From assembly GCA_900538385.1 (NCBI GenBank), contig UWSO01000035.1:1-20681 (forward strand): a stretch of 20,681 nt of DNA, given 5' to 3'. Source of the DNA: an uncultured Porphyromonas sp. Lineage in GTDB: Bacteria; Bacteroidota; Bacteroidia; Bacteroidales; Porphyromonadaceae. Each line of letters begins with the position of its first letter. Within the stretch, counting starts at the first letter, position 1. The notes beneath the pieces were generated by a model. The model saw nothing but the letters and a program-made list of their open reading frames with translations, had not been told where the DNA came from and did no database searches. Both the position numbers and the translations under genes were made by a program. Positions 1 to 8,462 of the stretch are shown here, one piece after another.

Positions 1-96
1 CTCGGTTGGCGTCAGGAATAGCTCCTTGGATACAAGGTATAATGCGTCAGCCCTGGACACGTAATCGGCTAGACGTAACGTATCTAAGATTTTTTG

Positions 97-104
97 TACC
101 TTTG
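97..104 (+). promoter_or_regulatory. Bacteroidota -7 promoter box upstream of rpsA
   Basis: TACCTTTG matches the Bacteroidota -7 consensus TAnnTTTG and lies about 60 nt upstream of the rpsA ATG. No clear TTG -33 element is seen at the usual spacing. The leader ends in an A-rich stretch just before the start codon with no Shine-Dalgarno motif, as is usual in this phylum. Confidence 0.6.
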
Positions 105-165
105 CGCCATTGTACAGAGTAACTATACATACAGTTTTACCTATTAAATCACCACAACTTACTAA

Positions 166-1962
166 ATGAGTAACAATCCAACGGATCGTATCCAGCCACT
201 CACAGACTTCGACTGGTCTGGCTACGCACAGGACACTGACATCTCTCCGGAGATGCGCAAAGAGCGCGAGGCGATTTATGACAAGACACTGACGACCATC
301 AAAGAGAATGAGGTTGTCATGGGTAAGGTCATGTCTATCAGCAAGCGCGAGGTTCTAGTCAACATTGGCTACAAGAGTGCAGGTATCATCTCTGCCAACG
401 AGTTTAACTACAACAAGGATCTCAAGGTCGGCGACGAAGTAGAGGTACTTGTAGAGAGCAAGGAGGACCGCTTCGGTCAGCTACAACTCTCTCACCGCAA
501 GGCTCGTGCAGCTCGTGCTTGGGAGAAGATCGCAGCTGCTCAGGAGAATGACGAGGTCATCCTGGGCTACATCAAGAGCCGTGTCAACGGCGGTATGATC
601 GTCGACATCTTTGGCATCGAGGCATTCCTGCCTGGGTCACAGATCGACGTACGTCCTATCAAGGACTATGACGCCTTTGTCGACAAGACGATGGAGTTCA
701 AGATCGTCAAGGTCAACCCCGAGTATCGCAACGTAGTCGTATCGCACAAGGTCCTCATCGAGGCAGAGCTCGAGCAGCAGAAGAAGGAGATCATCTCCAA
801 GCTCGAGAAGGGTCAAGTCCTCGAGGGTGTCGTCAAGGGTATCACCTCTTATGGTGCCTTCGTCGACCTCGGTGGCGTAGACGGTCTGATTCATATTACC
901 GACCTCTCTTGGGGTCGTATCGGAGATCCCTCTGAGGTGGTCTCTCTCGATGAGAAGATCAACGTGGTCATCCTCGACTTTGATGAGGAGAAGACACGTA
1001 TCGCTCTCGGTCTCAAGCAGCTCATGCCTCACCCATGGGATGCACTCGATCCTAACCTTAAGGAGGGAGACATCGTCCATGGCCGTGTCGTCGTCATCAC
1101 AGACTACGGCGCATTCGTAGAGATAATCCCTGGTGTCGAGGGTCTGATCCACGTCAGCGAGATGTCCTGGACGCAGCACCTACGCAGTGCTCAGGAGTTC
1201 CTCACTGTAGGTCAGGAGGTAGACGCTGTAGTCCTCATGCTCGACCGCGAGGATCGCAAGATGAGCCTTGGTCTCAAGCAACTCAAGCCCGATCCATGGG
1301 AGACTATCGAGCAGCGCTTCCCCGTTGGGTCTAACCACGAGGCTCGCGTACGCAACTTCACCAACTACGGTGTCTTCGTTGAGCTCGATGAGGGTATCGA
1401 CGGTCTGATCCACATCAGCGACCTCTCCTGGACACGCAAGGTCAAGCACCCCAACGAGTTCGTCAAGGTAGGTCAGATGATCGAGGTACAGGTCCTCGAG
1501 ATCGACAAGGAGAATCGTCGTCTCAGCCTCGGTCACAAGCAGGTGACAGAGAATCCTTGGGATGAGTTTGCTAAGGAGTTCACGATCGGTTCTATCCACG
1601 AGGGTACAGTCGTTCGTATGAACGAGAAGGGTGCCACCATCGCACTACCTTATGGTGTCGAGGCTTTTGCTACGCCTAAGCACCTCATCAAGGAGGATGG
1701 TACTAGCGTCGCTGTAGACGAGAAGCTCCCCTTCAAGATCCTCGACTTCAACCCCGAGATGCAGCGCATCATCGTCTCTCACAGCCGTATCCACGAGGAT
1801 GCAGAGCGTGCAGAGCGTCGTCAGGCTGCTACCGAGGAACGCAACCAGCAGGTACGTGACGCTGCCGCAGTCGCTGCTACACAGCAGAGCGTAGAGCGTG
1901 CTACCTTAGGAGACCTCGACGAGCTAGCAGCTCTCAAGGAGCGCCTAGAGAGCGCTGAGTAA
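166..1962 (+). CDS. rpsA: 30S ribosomal protein S1 (bS1)
   Basis: Binds mRNA on the small ribosomal subunit and helps place it for initiation; cytoplasmic. The 598-residue product shows six consecutive S1/OB-fold repeats at roughly 48-113, 127-198, 217-287, 301-374, 388-461 and 474-543. Repeats 3-5 carry the classic block YGAFV(D/E)...GLIH(I/V)S(D/E)(M/L)SW, while repeats 1, 2 and 6 are more diverged, as in other S1 proteins. The C-terminal tail is charged and Ala/Glu rich. Length fits Bacteroidetes S1 (about 590-600). The ATG at 166 is the first in frame after a TAnnTTTG promoter box and has no Shine-Dalgarno, which fits a phylum whose ribosomes largely do not use one. It appears monocistronic because a strong terminator follows about 70 nt after the stop codon. 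Long antisense reading frames here only reflect codon bias. Confidence 0.97.
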   Translation: MSNNPTDRIQPLTDFDWSGYAQDTDISPEMRKEREAIYDKTLTTIKENEVVMGKVMSISKREVLVNIGYKSAGIISANEFNYNKDLKVGDEVEVLVESKEDRFGQLQLSHRKARAARAWEKIAAAQENDEVILGYIKSRVNGGMIVDIFGIEAFLPGSQIDVRPIKDYDAFVDKTMEFKIVKVNPEYRNVVVSHKVLIEAELEQQKKEIISKLEKGQVLEGVVKGITSYGAFVDLGGVDGLIHITDLSWGRIGDPSEVVSLDEKINVVILDFDEEKTRIALGLKQLMPHPWDALDPNLKEGDIVHGRVVVITDYGAFVEIIPGVEGLIHVSEMSWTQHLRSAQEFLTVGQEVDAVVLMLDREDRKMSLGLKQLKPDPWETIEQRFPVGSNHEARVRNFTNYGVFVELDEGIDGLIHISDLSWTRKVKHPNEFVKVGQMIEVQVLEIDKENRRLSLGHKQVTENPWDEFAKEFTIGSIHEGTVVRMNEKGATIALPYGVEAFATPKHLIKEDGTSVAVDEKLPFKILDFNPEMQRIIVSHSRIHEDAERAERRQAATEERNQQVRDAAAVAATQQSVERATLGDLDELAALKERLESAE

Positions 1963-2031
1963 TAAGCTGAGTAAAGTACTGGAGTCCTGAGCGGTGCTTA
2001 GCACCCTCTGAGGCTATCCCAGCAAATAATA

Positions 2032-2070
2032 AGAGAGGTGATGTCCCGATGGGATGCCACCTCTCTTTTT
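2032..2070 (+). terminator. Rho-independent terminator of rpsA
   Basis: AGAGAGGTG (2032-2040) pairs with CACCTCTCT near 2058-2066. An inner stem is formed by TCCC and GGGA around GAT, and a run of five T follows. A smaller hairpin, GGTGC-TTA-GCACC, lies at 1993-2005 between the stop codon and this terminator. Confidence 0.9.
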
Positions 2071-2330
2071 GTCATTAATCGCACTATCGTCGTGTTCGCT
2101 AGAGAGTTACCTTGACTAGAGGTGTCCTCTGGAGCTGTGTCATGACTTTCGATCGAAGGTCAAACTTTCCACCGAGGAATTTTCGATTTTCTCCGTAAAG
2201 ATCAGCGAGGATAGTGACTTGAGACGTATGTCCTTACAAGCAGAGATTATATATTTTCAAACGACCCATCGCTATGCGACTCGCAGAGTCGAAGGCTTTA
2301 GCGAAGTGAGACAGGTATCTACTTATTCCG
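2071..2330. other. Non-coding spacer with palindromes, rpsA to S41 protease
   Basis: No convincing gene is seen between the rpsA terminator and the next promoter. It contains an 18-nt near-perfect palindrome at 2144-2161 (GAC-TTTCGATCGAA-GGTC, with a perfect TTCGATCGAA core). It also contains a degenerate element starting at 2172 (CCGAGGAATTTTCGATTTTC) that resembles the inverted repeats clustered behind mfd. A TTG-initiated upstream extension of the protease frame runs through 2219-2359, but it is judged non-coding because the promoter box lies inside it. Confidence 0.6.
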
Positions 2331-2338
2331 TATCTTTG
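2331..2338 (+). promoter_or_regulatory. Bacteroidota -7 promoter box for the S41 protease
   Basis: TATCTTTG matches TAnnTTTG exactly. It sits 21 nt before the ATG at 2360, so the transcript would start only about 15 nt ahead of the gene. This supports ATG 2360 over the upstream TTG at 2219. No clear -33 TTG is visible. Confidence 0.7.
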
Positions 2339-2359
2339 TGGCAATGTCGTAAATATCGC

Positions 2360-4048
2360 ATGAAACAACTCTCCAACACTCTACTCACGCTGCTGCTCCT
2401 CGGTGCCCTAGCATGGACTCCGATGAGGTTGTCGGCTCAAGAGACCTCTACATCACACTCTGCGAATGACTTTACCACCACCATGGCGGTGATGGGGAGC
2501 GTGCTGAGCAATGTGCGCAACTTCTTTGTTGACACGGTCGATCTGACCACGCTCTACGACGGAGCGCTCACCTATATGTTGCAGCAGCTGGATCCCTACA
2601 CGGTTTACTTTAACAAGGAGGAGACCCAAGCTTTTGAGGAGAGTACGACGGGACTTTACGGGGGTATCGGTGCGATCCTACGACAGCATCAAGACTCGGT
2701 CGTCATCATTGGCTCACTCATGCAGGGCAAAGCGGCCGACAAAGCGGGGCTACGCCCTGCTGACGTCATCTGGCGGATCAACGGTAAGGACTTCTCCCAC
2801 ACGAAGGTGGTCGATGTGCGCAATGAACTACGTGGTGAGCCAGGCACGCCTATCACGCTTGTGGTGCGTCGTCCAGGCTATGCGCAGGATTCGCTGACGG
2901 TGGTCTTCGACCGTGAGCGCATTGACCTAAGTCCTATATCTTATGCGGAGTTGCTTGCTGATCGTATAGGCTTTATCTCCGTAAATACCTTCTCCACAAC
3001 TACCAGTCAAGAGTTTCTGAGGGCTTACGACCGCTTACAGAAAGAGGCTGGCGGTAAGCTGAACGGCCTAGTCATAGACCTACGCGACAATGGCGGCGGG
3101 CTGATGGAGCAAGCGATACAGCTGGTCAATCTGTTTATACCTAAGGGGCAACCGGTAGTCTCACTTAAGGGACGCTATCCGCAGCAAAGTAACAGCTACA
3201 AGACAACTAAAGAGCCTCTCGACACAGAGCTACCACTCGTCGTACTGATCAACGAAAGCTCTGCCTCTGCTTCGGAGATTGTGGCAGGAGCCTTGCAGGA
3301 CTATGATCGTGCGGTGATCGTGGGACGCAAGAGCTTTGGCAAGGGCTTGGTGCAGGGGACGCTCGAGCTGCCCGATGGCGGACTACTCAAGCTGACTACC
3401 GCTCGATATTACATACCTAGTGGACGCTCGATACAGAAGCTCTCCTACAATCACCGTGGAGGTGCTAAGCAGGTTAATGCAACCGACTCGCTGGGCACGC
3501 CCTACACGACTGCGGGCGGACGCACCGTCTATGCCGCCGGAGGTATCATGCCTGACATCGTTTGCCCATCAGACTCAATCCCTTCATTGCTAGGTACTCT
3601 GCTCTTTGACGCGATCACCTATGACTTTGTCACCGACTACTTACTAACACACAAAGCTCCCGAGCGGAGTTCGCTCAGGAGCTTCGATCTAGGAGACGAG
3701 GCGTATGCAGCTTATCAAAAGAAGGTGATAGAGAGCGGATTTACCTTTAAGTCTATCGCTGACGAACTGGTTAAGAAGGTCGAGGAAGCGCTCAAGGGGG
3801 AGCAGCGCTACGATGAGGTGTCGGACGAGTTTGCTGCTTTTCAGAAAAGTCTCAAGGCTGACACGCCTCGGCTGATGAAGACTTACGAGGGCTTCATCCG
3901 TGATTACCTCAATATGGAGATCCTCTCACGCTGCTACTACGACGAGGGTCGGCTCGAATACTATATGACACGAGACAAGGTGGCGCAGCGCGCTGTGTCA
4001 CTCCTCGGTGACTTGACTACCTATCACCAGCTACTCAAGGGTAAGTAG
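2360..4048 (+). CDS. S41 family C-terminal processing peptidase (CtpA/Tsp-like), exported
   Basis: Periplasmic serine protease that trims or degrades proteins from their C-termini. The 562-residue product starts with a signal peptide (Lys2, hydrophobic core about 8-20, LSA cleavage motif ending at Ala26, leaving Gln27 as the mature N-terminus). A PDZ domain (about 98-175, GGIGA...GKAADKAGLRPAD) precedes the tail-specific protease domain. The catalytic Ser303 lies in SSASASE and Lys328 in RKSFGKGLVQ. Their spacing of 25 residues, with Asp314 between, matches E. coli Tsp Ser430/Asp441/Lys455. A C-terminal helical region of about 170 residues follows. The ATG at 2360 was chosen over the TTG at 2219 because it starts the signal peptide and lies just behind a TAnnTTTG box. 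No terminator is seen in the 94 nt before the next gene, so some read-through is possible. The substrate cannot be told from sequence. Confidence 0.92.
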   Translation: MKQLSNTLLTLLLLGALAWTPMRLSAQETSTSHSANDFTTTMAVMGSVLSNVRNFFVDTVDLTTLYDGALTYMLQQLDPYTVYFNKEETQAFEESTTGLYGGIGAILRQHQDSVVIIGSLMQGKAADKAGLRPADVIWRINGKDFSHTKVVDVRNELRGEPGTPITLVVRRPGYAQDSLTVVFDRERIDLSPISYAELLADRIGFISVNTFSTTTSQEFLRAYDRLQKEAGGKLNGLVIDLRDNGGGLMEQAIQLVNLFIPKGQPVVSLKGRYPQQSNSYKTTKEPLDTELPLVVLINESSASASEIVAGALQDYDRAVIVGRKSFGKGLVQGTLELPDGGLLKLTTARYYIPSGRSIQKLSYNHRGGAKQVNATDSLGTPYTTAGGRTVYAAGGIMPDIVCPSDSIPSLLGTLLFDAITYDFVTDYLLTHKAPERSSLRSFDLGDEAYAAYQKKVIESGFTFKSIADELVKKVEEALKGEQRYDEVSDEFAAFQKSLKADTPRLMKTYEGFIRDYLNMEILSRCYYDEGRLEYYMTRDKVAQRAVSLLGDLTTYHQLLKGK

Positions 4049-4142
4049 CATCCCCATTACCCTCTAGAGGCTTCTTGTGACGCACGCATCTTATTATACT
4101 ACATACTCTCTACATAACATCAAGTAAAAAGCTTATTGTACA

Positions 4143-5822
4143 ATGAATTGGTTTGAAAACTTATTTGTCGGCACGGGGATAGCGCACTCTGTCTTCCTGA
4201 TAGCCCTAGTCATCGCCGTGGGGATGCTCCTAGGACGCATCAAGATCGGCAAGATCTCCCTAGGGGTTACGCTGGTGCTCTTCGTGGGGATCTTCTTTGG
4301 CGCTCTAGGGATGCAGATTGACCCAGGAGTCCTACACTTTATCAAGGAATTTGGACTGATCCTCTTTATCTATGCCGTCGGTCTACAGGTAGGTCCAGGC
4401 TTCTTCCCTTCACTCAAGAAGGGTGGACTGAAGCTCAACCTACTAGCCGTCCTAGTCGTCATGCTCGGTGTGGGCGTAACCATCGTCATCAAGTACCTCT
4501 CGGATCTGCCCATGTCAACCATGGTGGGTATCCTCTCGGGAGCTGTGACGAATACGCCTGGTCTAGGTGCTGCTGAGCAGACTTACACAGACATCATGGG
4601 TACGTCCGACCCCTCCATAGCGATGGGTTATGCGGTTGCTTACCCTCTGGGCGTGATCGGCATCATCCTCTCGATGATGGTCGTACGCGCCGTCTTACGG
4701 GTTAATATACGCAAGGAGGAGCAGGACTTCATCTCTCAAGATGATGCCTTGGAGCATACGGCTCGTTCAGCGTCCTTTGTCGTGGTAAACCCCGCTATCT
4801 TTGGCAAGTCCATCATGGAGCTACTATCGAGCTACTTCGAGCATGGCGATATTGTTGTCTCACGGCACTACAATCATGAGACGCAAGAGATCACGGTAGC
4901 TACCGGTAGCACCATCCTACACGAGCATGACCGTGTCTTCGTCATCGGTCAGCCTCATGAGCTGGATCATACGGAGGCGATCTTCGGACAACGCATCGAC
5001 ATAGACCGTAAGAAGTGGATCCCCACCGGGTCAAACCTCATCAGTAACAAGTACACGATCACCAAGAAAACGCTCAATGGTAAGCGTCTCGGTGAGCTAC
5101 AGCTACGTCAGATCTATGGTGTCAACGTAACCCGCGTGACCCGTGCTGGGGTGGATCTCGTAGCACATCCTAGTATGCGCCTACAGATGGGCGACCAGAT
5201 ACGTGTCGTAGGCTCAGACGCTTCTGTCAACAAGGTGCGTGAGCTGGTCGGTGACTCGCAGAAGCATCTCAACGAGCCGAACCTGATCGGTATCTTCATC
5301 GGTATCGCACTCGGTGTGCTCCTCGGCTCTATTCCCTTTATCTTCCCCGGCATTCCTCAGCCTGTCAAGCTAGGTCTAGCAGGCGGTCCACTCATCGTAG
5401 CGATCCTACTGAGCAACTTCGGACCTAAGTTTGGTATCGTGACTTATACGACACAAAGCGCCAACCTCATGATCCGCGAGATCGGTATTGCGCTGTTCCT
5501 CACTTGTGTCGGCATAGGTGCAGGCGATGGCTTCGTTGATACTATTGTAAATGGAGGCTATCACTGGGTCGGCTACGGCTTTATCATCACCATCATACCG
5601 ATGCTGATCGTCGGAATCCTCGGCAAGAAGGTCTTTAAGGTCAACTATCTCACCCTCTCAGGAGTAATGGCCGGTAGTATGACCGATCCCCCTGCACTCG
5701 CTTACGCCAACGGACTCACCGAGGAGGACGCTCCCGCCGTGGGCTATGCGACGGTCTACCCATTGACGATGTTCCTCCGTGTCTTGACGGCACAGATGCT
5801 CATCATATTTTTCGTAAGCTAA
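4143..5822 (+). CDS. AspT/YidE/YbjL-type transporter with two TrkA-C domains
   Basis: Inner-membrane protein of the putative aspartate:alanine exchanger (AAE) family. The 559 residues form two homologous membrane halves (about 1-185 and 375-559), each with several hydrophobic helices. The first half has the Gly/Pro motif GAVTNTPGLGAAEQ and the second has MAGSMTDPPALAYAN, consistent with the duplicated family motif. Between them lie two cytosolic TrkA-C (RCK-C) regulatory domains at about 205-287 and 295-372, each with a hydrophobic strand pattern ending in a DRVFVIG- or DQIRVVG-like segment. Length and order match the YidE/YbjL branch. The transported substrate is not known for this branch. 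The gene heads a tightly spaced series; the next start is 22 nt after its stop. No TAnnTTTG box is visible in the 94 nt upstream. Confidence 0.9.
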   Translation: MNWFENLFVGTGIAHSVFLIALVIAVGMLLGRIKIGKISLGVTLVLFVGIFFGALGMQIDPGVLHFIKEFGLILFIYAVGLQVGPGFFPSLKKGGLKLNLLAVLVVMLGVGVTIVIKYLSDLPMSTMVGILSGAVTNTPGLGAAEQTYTDIMGTSDPSIAMGYAVAYPLGVIGIILSMMVVRAVLRVNIRKEEQDFISQDDALEHTARSASFVVVNPAIFGKSIMELLSSYFEHGDIVVSRHYNHETQEITVATGSTILHEHDRVFVIGQPHELDHTEAIFGQRIDIDRKKWIPTGSNLISNKYTITKKTLNGKRLGELQLRQIYGVNVTRVTRAGVDLVAHPSMRLQMGDQIRVVGSDASVNKVRELVGDSQKHLNEPNLIGIFIGIALGVLLGSIPFIFPGIPQPVKLGLAGGPLIVAILLSNFGPKFGIVTYTTQSANLMIREIGIALFLTCVGIGAGDGFVDTIVNGGYHWVGYGFIITIIPMLIVGILGKKVFKVNYLTLSGVMAGSMTDPPALAYANGLTEEDAPAVGYATVYPLTMFLRVLTAQMLIIFFVS

Positions 5823-5844
5823 GAACCAACTAATCAATTTAACT

Positions 5845-6150
5845 ATGGCAAGTCGTAGAAAACTAAAGCAAGCAATACACACAGAGGTCGAGGAGATGCT
5901 CTTTGACCTATCTATCCTCTACTCCGTAGCTCCCGAGGAGCGTGAGTACGCCATCGAGCAGCTCATCATGAAGGTGATCGATAACGAGAGAGACTTCATC
6001 GCTCGCATCTCGCACACCGATGGTAAGGGCGAGCGTAAGCTCGTACGCAACTACTACAACAAGCTCCGGGAGGAGTATATGCACTTCGCCAGTGAGATCG
6101 AAGGTGAGATTAGCAAGCTCTGCAACGAACTGCTAGTTCCCGAGGCTTAG
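5845..6150 (+). CDS. Conserved small protein of unknown function
   Basis: A 101-residue acidic, mostly helical protein that I do not assign to a named family. It has no signal peptide, membrane segment or metal-binding cluster. The N-terminus is basic (MASRRKLKQA). The middle (about 15-50) looks like an amphipathic helix with ERE and NERD patches. A second helical part (about 63-95) contains GERKLVRNYYNKL, followed by an EGEISKLCNEL end. It is probably a cytoplasmic helical bundle. It sits in a series with the transporter 22 nt upstream and the acyltransferase 8 nt downstream. Position and spacing suggest co-expression with the acyltransferase, but nothing in the sequence states a function. 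Coding status is supported by codon use like the neighbours and by tight spacing on both sides. Confidence 0.8.
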   Translation: MASRRKLKQAIHTEVEEMLFDLSILYSVAPEEREYAIEQLIMKVIDNERDFIARISHTDGKGERKLVRNYYNKLREEYMHFASEIEGEISKLCNELLVPEA

Positions 6151-6158
6151 TCTGCTAT

Positions 6159-6698
6159 ATGAAGCTAGCACGTCTCATACTGCACTGGTGTGGCTGGCAG
6201 CTCCTTGAGCCAGCTAGTTATCCACGCCAGAGCGTCATCTGTGTAGCTCCCCACACGAGCAATATGGACTTCATATGGGGCAAGCTATACTACAAAGCAG
6301 TGGGACAGAGAGCGCACTTCTTGATGAAAAAAGAGCTCTTTGTCCCGCCGCTCGGGTGGATCTTTAAAGCGATGGGAGGCATACCGATAGACCGCCGCCA
6401 CAAAGGCAATACGGTCGATCAGGTCGTGGCACGCTTTCGAGCTAAGGACAACTTTACGGTGGCGATCACGCCTGAGGGTTCACGTAAGGCTCGGGACAGA
6501 TGGAAGACCGGCTTCTACCACATTGCCGAGGAGGCCGGTGTACCCATACAGCTGGCGGTCATAGACTATAAGCAGAAGCGGGTTGGTATCTTCGAGCAGT
6601 TTGTCCCGACGGGCGACCTCGACAAGGACATACGCTATATAAGGAGTAAGTACCACGCCGACCAGGCGAAGAAGCCTGACCTCTTTGCCGAGCAGTAA
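6159..6698 (+). CDS. Lysophospholipid/glycerolipid acyltransferase family protein (PlsC-like)
   Basis: Membrane-associated acyltransferase of the LPLAT/PlsC superfamily, which moves a fatty acyl chain onto a lipid hydroxyl. The 179-residue product carries the catalytic HxxxxD as HTSNMD (His32, Asp37), motif II as GGIPIDRR (73-80) and motif III as PEGSR (105-109) followed by RWKTGFYHIA. It is shorter than standard PlsC (about 240) and lacks an obvious long N-terminal membrane anchor; only a moderately hydrophobic N-terminal helix is seen. This matches the short Bacteroidetes acyltransferases. Acceptor and donor cannot be told: ornithine-lipid, lysophosphatidate or another lipid are all possible. 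It begins 8 nt after the 101-residue protein and ends 12 nt before the amidase. Confidence 0.88.
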   Translation: MKLARLILHWCGWQLLEPASYPRQSVICVAPHTSNMDFIWGKLYYKAVGQRAHFLMKKELFVPPLGWIFKAMGGIPIDRRHKGNTVDQVVARFRAKDNFTVAITPEGSRKARDRWKTGFYHIAEEAGVPIQLAVIDYKQKRVGIFEQFVPTGDLDKDIRYIRSKYHADQAKKPDLFAEQ

Positions 6699-6710
6699 CG
6701 GACCCAACTT

Positions 6711-7529
6711 ATGGAGCGTGAAGCACTTCGAATAGTCCTCGCACAGCGTCCGATCGTCTGGACAGACCCCGAGGCAAACCTTCGCCTCATGGCGGAGGAC
6801 ATACGCACGGCTGCCGAGGAGAGTGCGCACCTCGTCGTCTTCCCCGAGGTAATGCTCACGGGCTTCAACCTCAAGGTGGCTCAGTCAGCTCGTCCCTGGC
6901 AGGGGACTGAGCTAGAGCGTCTGCGCATCTTGGCACAGGAGCATCAGATAGCGATTGCCTCCTCCGCCTTCGTCTGGGACGATGAGACGCAGCCGACACA
7001 CTACTACAACCGCGCCTACATCATGCTCCCCGACGGATCGATCTATTCGCAGGACAAGCGACACCTCTTCTCCATGGCTGGCGAAGACCGCCGACTCACG
7101 CCAGGCGACGGCTACGACGTCGTCACCTATCGTGGCTGGCGCATACGGCTGATCACCTGCTACGACCTGCGCTTCCCCGTCTGGTGTCGCAACCGCACCC
7201 ATACAGACGGCTCGCTCGACTACGACCTGCTGCTCGTCGTCGCCAACTGGCCTCGTCCACGCATCACCGCTTGGCGTACGCTCCTGCAAGCTCGCGCCAT
7301 CGAGAATGTCGCTTACGTCATCGGCGTCAACCGCATCGGCTCCGATCCCTTTGGCACCGACTACTCAGGCGAAAGCTTAGTCTACGACTACCTCGGGCGG
7401 CCAATCTGCGAGGCGGAGCCATACGCGGACCAGCTCTTGAGCACCACTCTAGAGCCGGAGCCTCTGGAAGCCTTTCGGCAGAAGTTCCCCGTATGGCGCG
7501 ACAGCGACACCTTTATCCTCCACTCCTAA
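6711..7529 (+). CDS. Nitrilase-superfamily amidohydrolase (omega-amidase/YafV-like)
   Basis: Cytoplasmic carbon-nitrogen hydrolase of 272 residues with the Glu-Lys-Cys triad: Glu46 in FPEVMLTGF, Lys116 in SQDKRHLFSMAGE and Cys150 in LITCYDLRFPVW. The HLFSMAGED and CYDLRFPVW contexts resemble the YafV/Nit2 omega-amidase branch, which hydrolyses alpha-ketoglutaramate or alpha-ketosuccinamate and so clears transamination by-products. The substrate here is inferred from this resemblance only. Length matches the family (about 255-275). There is no signal peptide. It sits 12 nt after the acyltransferase and 6 nt before the ABC lipoprotein, so it is almost certainly co-transcribed, although no functional link to metal-chelate import is obvious. 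Confidence 0.9.
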   Translation: MEREALRIVLAQRPIVWTDPEANLRLMAEDIRTAAEESAHLVVFPEVMLTGFNLKVAQSARPWQGTELERLRILAQEHQIAIASSAFVWDDETQPTHYYNRAYIMLPDGSIYSQDKRHLFSMAGEDRRLTPGDGYDVVTYRGWRIRLITCYDLRFPVWCRNRTHTDGSLDYDLLLVVANWPRPRITAWRTLLQARAIENVAYVIGVNRIGSDPFGTDYSGESLVYDYLGRPICEAEPYADQLLSTTLEPEPLEAFRQKFPVWRDSDTFILHS

Positions 7530-7535
7530 CGTACT

Positions 7536-8402
7536 ATGACCGCTCTAACCTCTTCGTCCTGCAGACCGCTCTTACGTCTCCTCCCGCTCCTGCTCCTGCT
7601 CCCCCTTTTGGTCGGTTGTCACAAGGCGAGTCAGCAAGAGAGCGCAGATCAAGCGCCTCGCATCGTCTCGCTCGTGCCCTCTGTAACCAATCAGATCTAC
7701 GACCTCTCGTGTGACTCGCTCCTCGTCGGCTGCACTTCTTACTGCACCAAAGCGATTGCCGACAGCGTCCCCGTCGTAGGCTCTGCCATACAGACCAATC
7801 TAGAGCTACTCATCGCACAGCGTCCGACCCTCGTCTTTGCGTCCGACTTCACCGCTCCGCAGACCATCTCCGCCCTAGAGAACGCCAGCATCGAGGTCGT
7901 TCAGTTCACCAACCCCGCCAGCTACGACGCCATACAGGAGCAGTATCGCCAGATCGCCGAAATCGTCGGTGCGAGCGATCGTGCCGAGGCTCAGCTCGCA
8001 GAGATCAACCAACGCATCGACTCGCTCAAGCAGCTCAATGCGGCGCGCCCTTGGCATCCACGCGCCTTCATGCAGATAGCTTTTGACCCGCTCTTTGGAG
8101 CCTCCACATCGACCTATATGAATGATCTGATCACCTTCAGCGGCTGTACGAACATCGTCACCGTGGCGGGCAATGGTCAGCTCAGCCTAGAGTATGTCGT
8201 AGAGCAAGACCCCGAGGTACTCTTCCTGATCACCAATCATGGCAGCGAGAGCGGATCAGAGAAGTCGTGGTACACGCTACGCTCCGTCACCGCCGTACAG
8301 AAAAAGGCTTACTGTCCACTTCCAGGAGAGATCGTCAGCCAACCCACGCCACAGCACTTTGTCGAGGCTCTTCAGCTGATGACCGACTACCTTAGTGAGT
8401 AA
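7536..8402 (+). CDS. ABC transporter substrate-binding lipoprotein, BtuF/TroA-like (cobalamin or iron/heme chelate)
   Basis: Captures the ligand in the periplasm for the permease and ATPase encoded next. The 288-residue product has a lipoprotein signal: a Leu-rich core and the lipobox LLVGC with Cys28. The mature part is a helical-backbone binding fold. It starts with PRIVSLVPSVTNQIYDL and has VGCTSYCTKA near the pocket, a pattern reminiscent of cobalamin and siderophore binders, where VGVTSYC is frequent. The second lobe contains a lineage-typical AFDPLFGASTSTYMNDLI segment. The ligand is not settled: vitamin B12 is my first guess, heme or an iron chelate the alternatives. It lies 6 nt after the amidase and 60 nt before the permease. 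No riboswitch-like leader is seen in front of it, consistent with being internal to a longer transcript. Confidence 0.88.
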   Translation: MTALTSSSCRPLLRLLPLLLLLPLLVGCHKASQQESADQAPRIVSLVPSVTNQIYDLSCDSLLVGCTSYCTKAIADSVPVVGSAIQTNLELLIAQRPTLVFASDFTAPQTISALENASIEVVQFTNPASYDAIQEQYRQIAEIVGASDRAEAQLAEINQRIDSLKQLNAARPWHPRAFMQIAFDPLFGASTSTYMNDLITFSGCTNIVTVAGNGQLSLEYVVEQDPEVLFLITNHGSESGSEKSWYTLRSVTAVQKKAYCPLPGEIVSQPTPQHFVEALQLMTDYLSE

Positions 8403-8462
8403 AAGGTCAGAGCCCCTCCGCCCGCCTAGAGTGCCCCTCATCTAGCAAAAGTTCTTTCCCCC

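Noticed and set aside
637..1599. Two long minus-strand reading frames (180 and 139 residues) opposite rpsA
   Set aside because: They lie fully inside the certain rpsA gene, are Leu/Asp/Val-rich low-complexity products of the reverse complement of its codon bias, and match no family I recognise.
2219..2359. TTG-initiated 47-residue N-terminal extension of the S41 protease
   Set aside because: It would bury the signal peptide, contains the TAnnTTTG promoter box at 2331-2338, and its residues resemble no known domain.
7400..7540. Cobalamin riboswitch in front of the ABC lipoprotein gene
   Set aside because: The lipoprotein gene starts 6 nt after the amidase stop, leaving no room for the roughly 200-nt structured leader of such a riboswitch.
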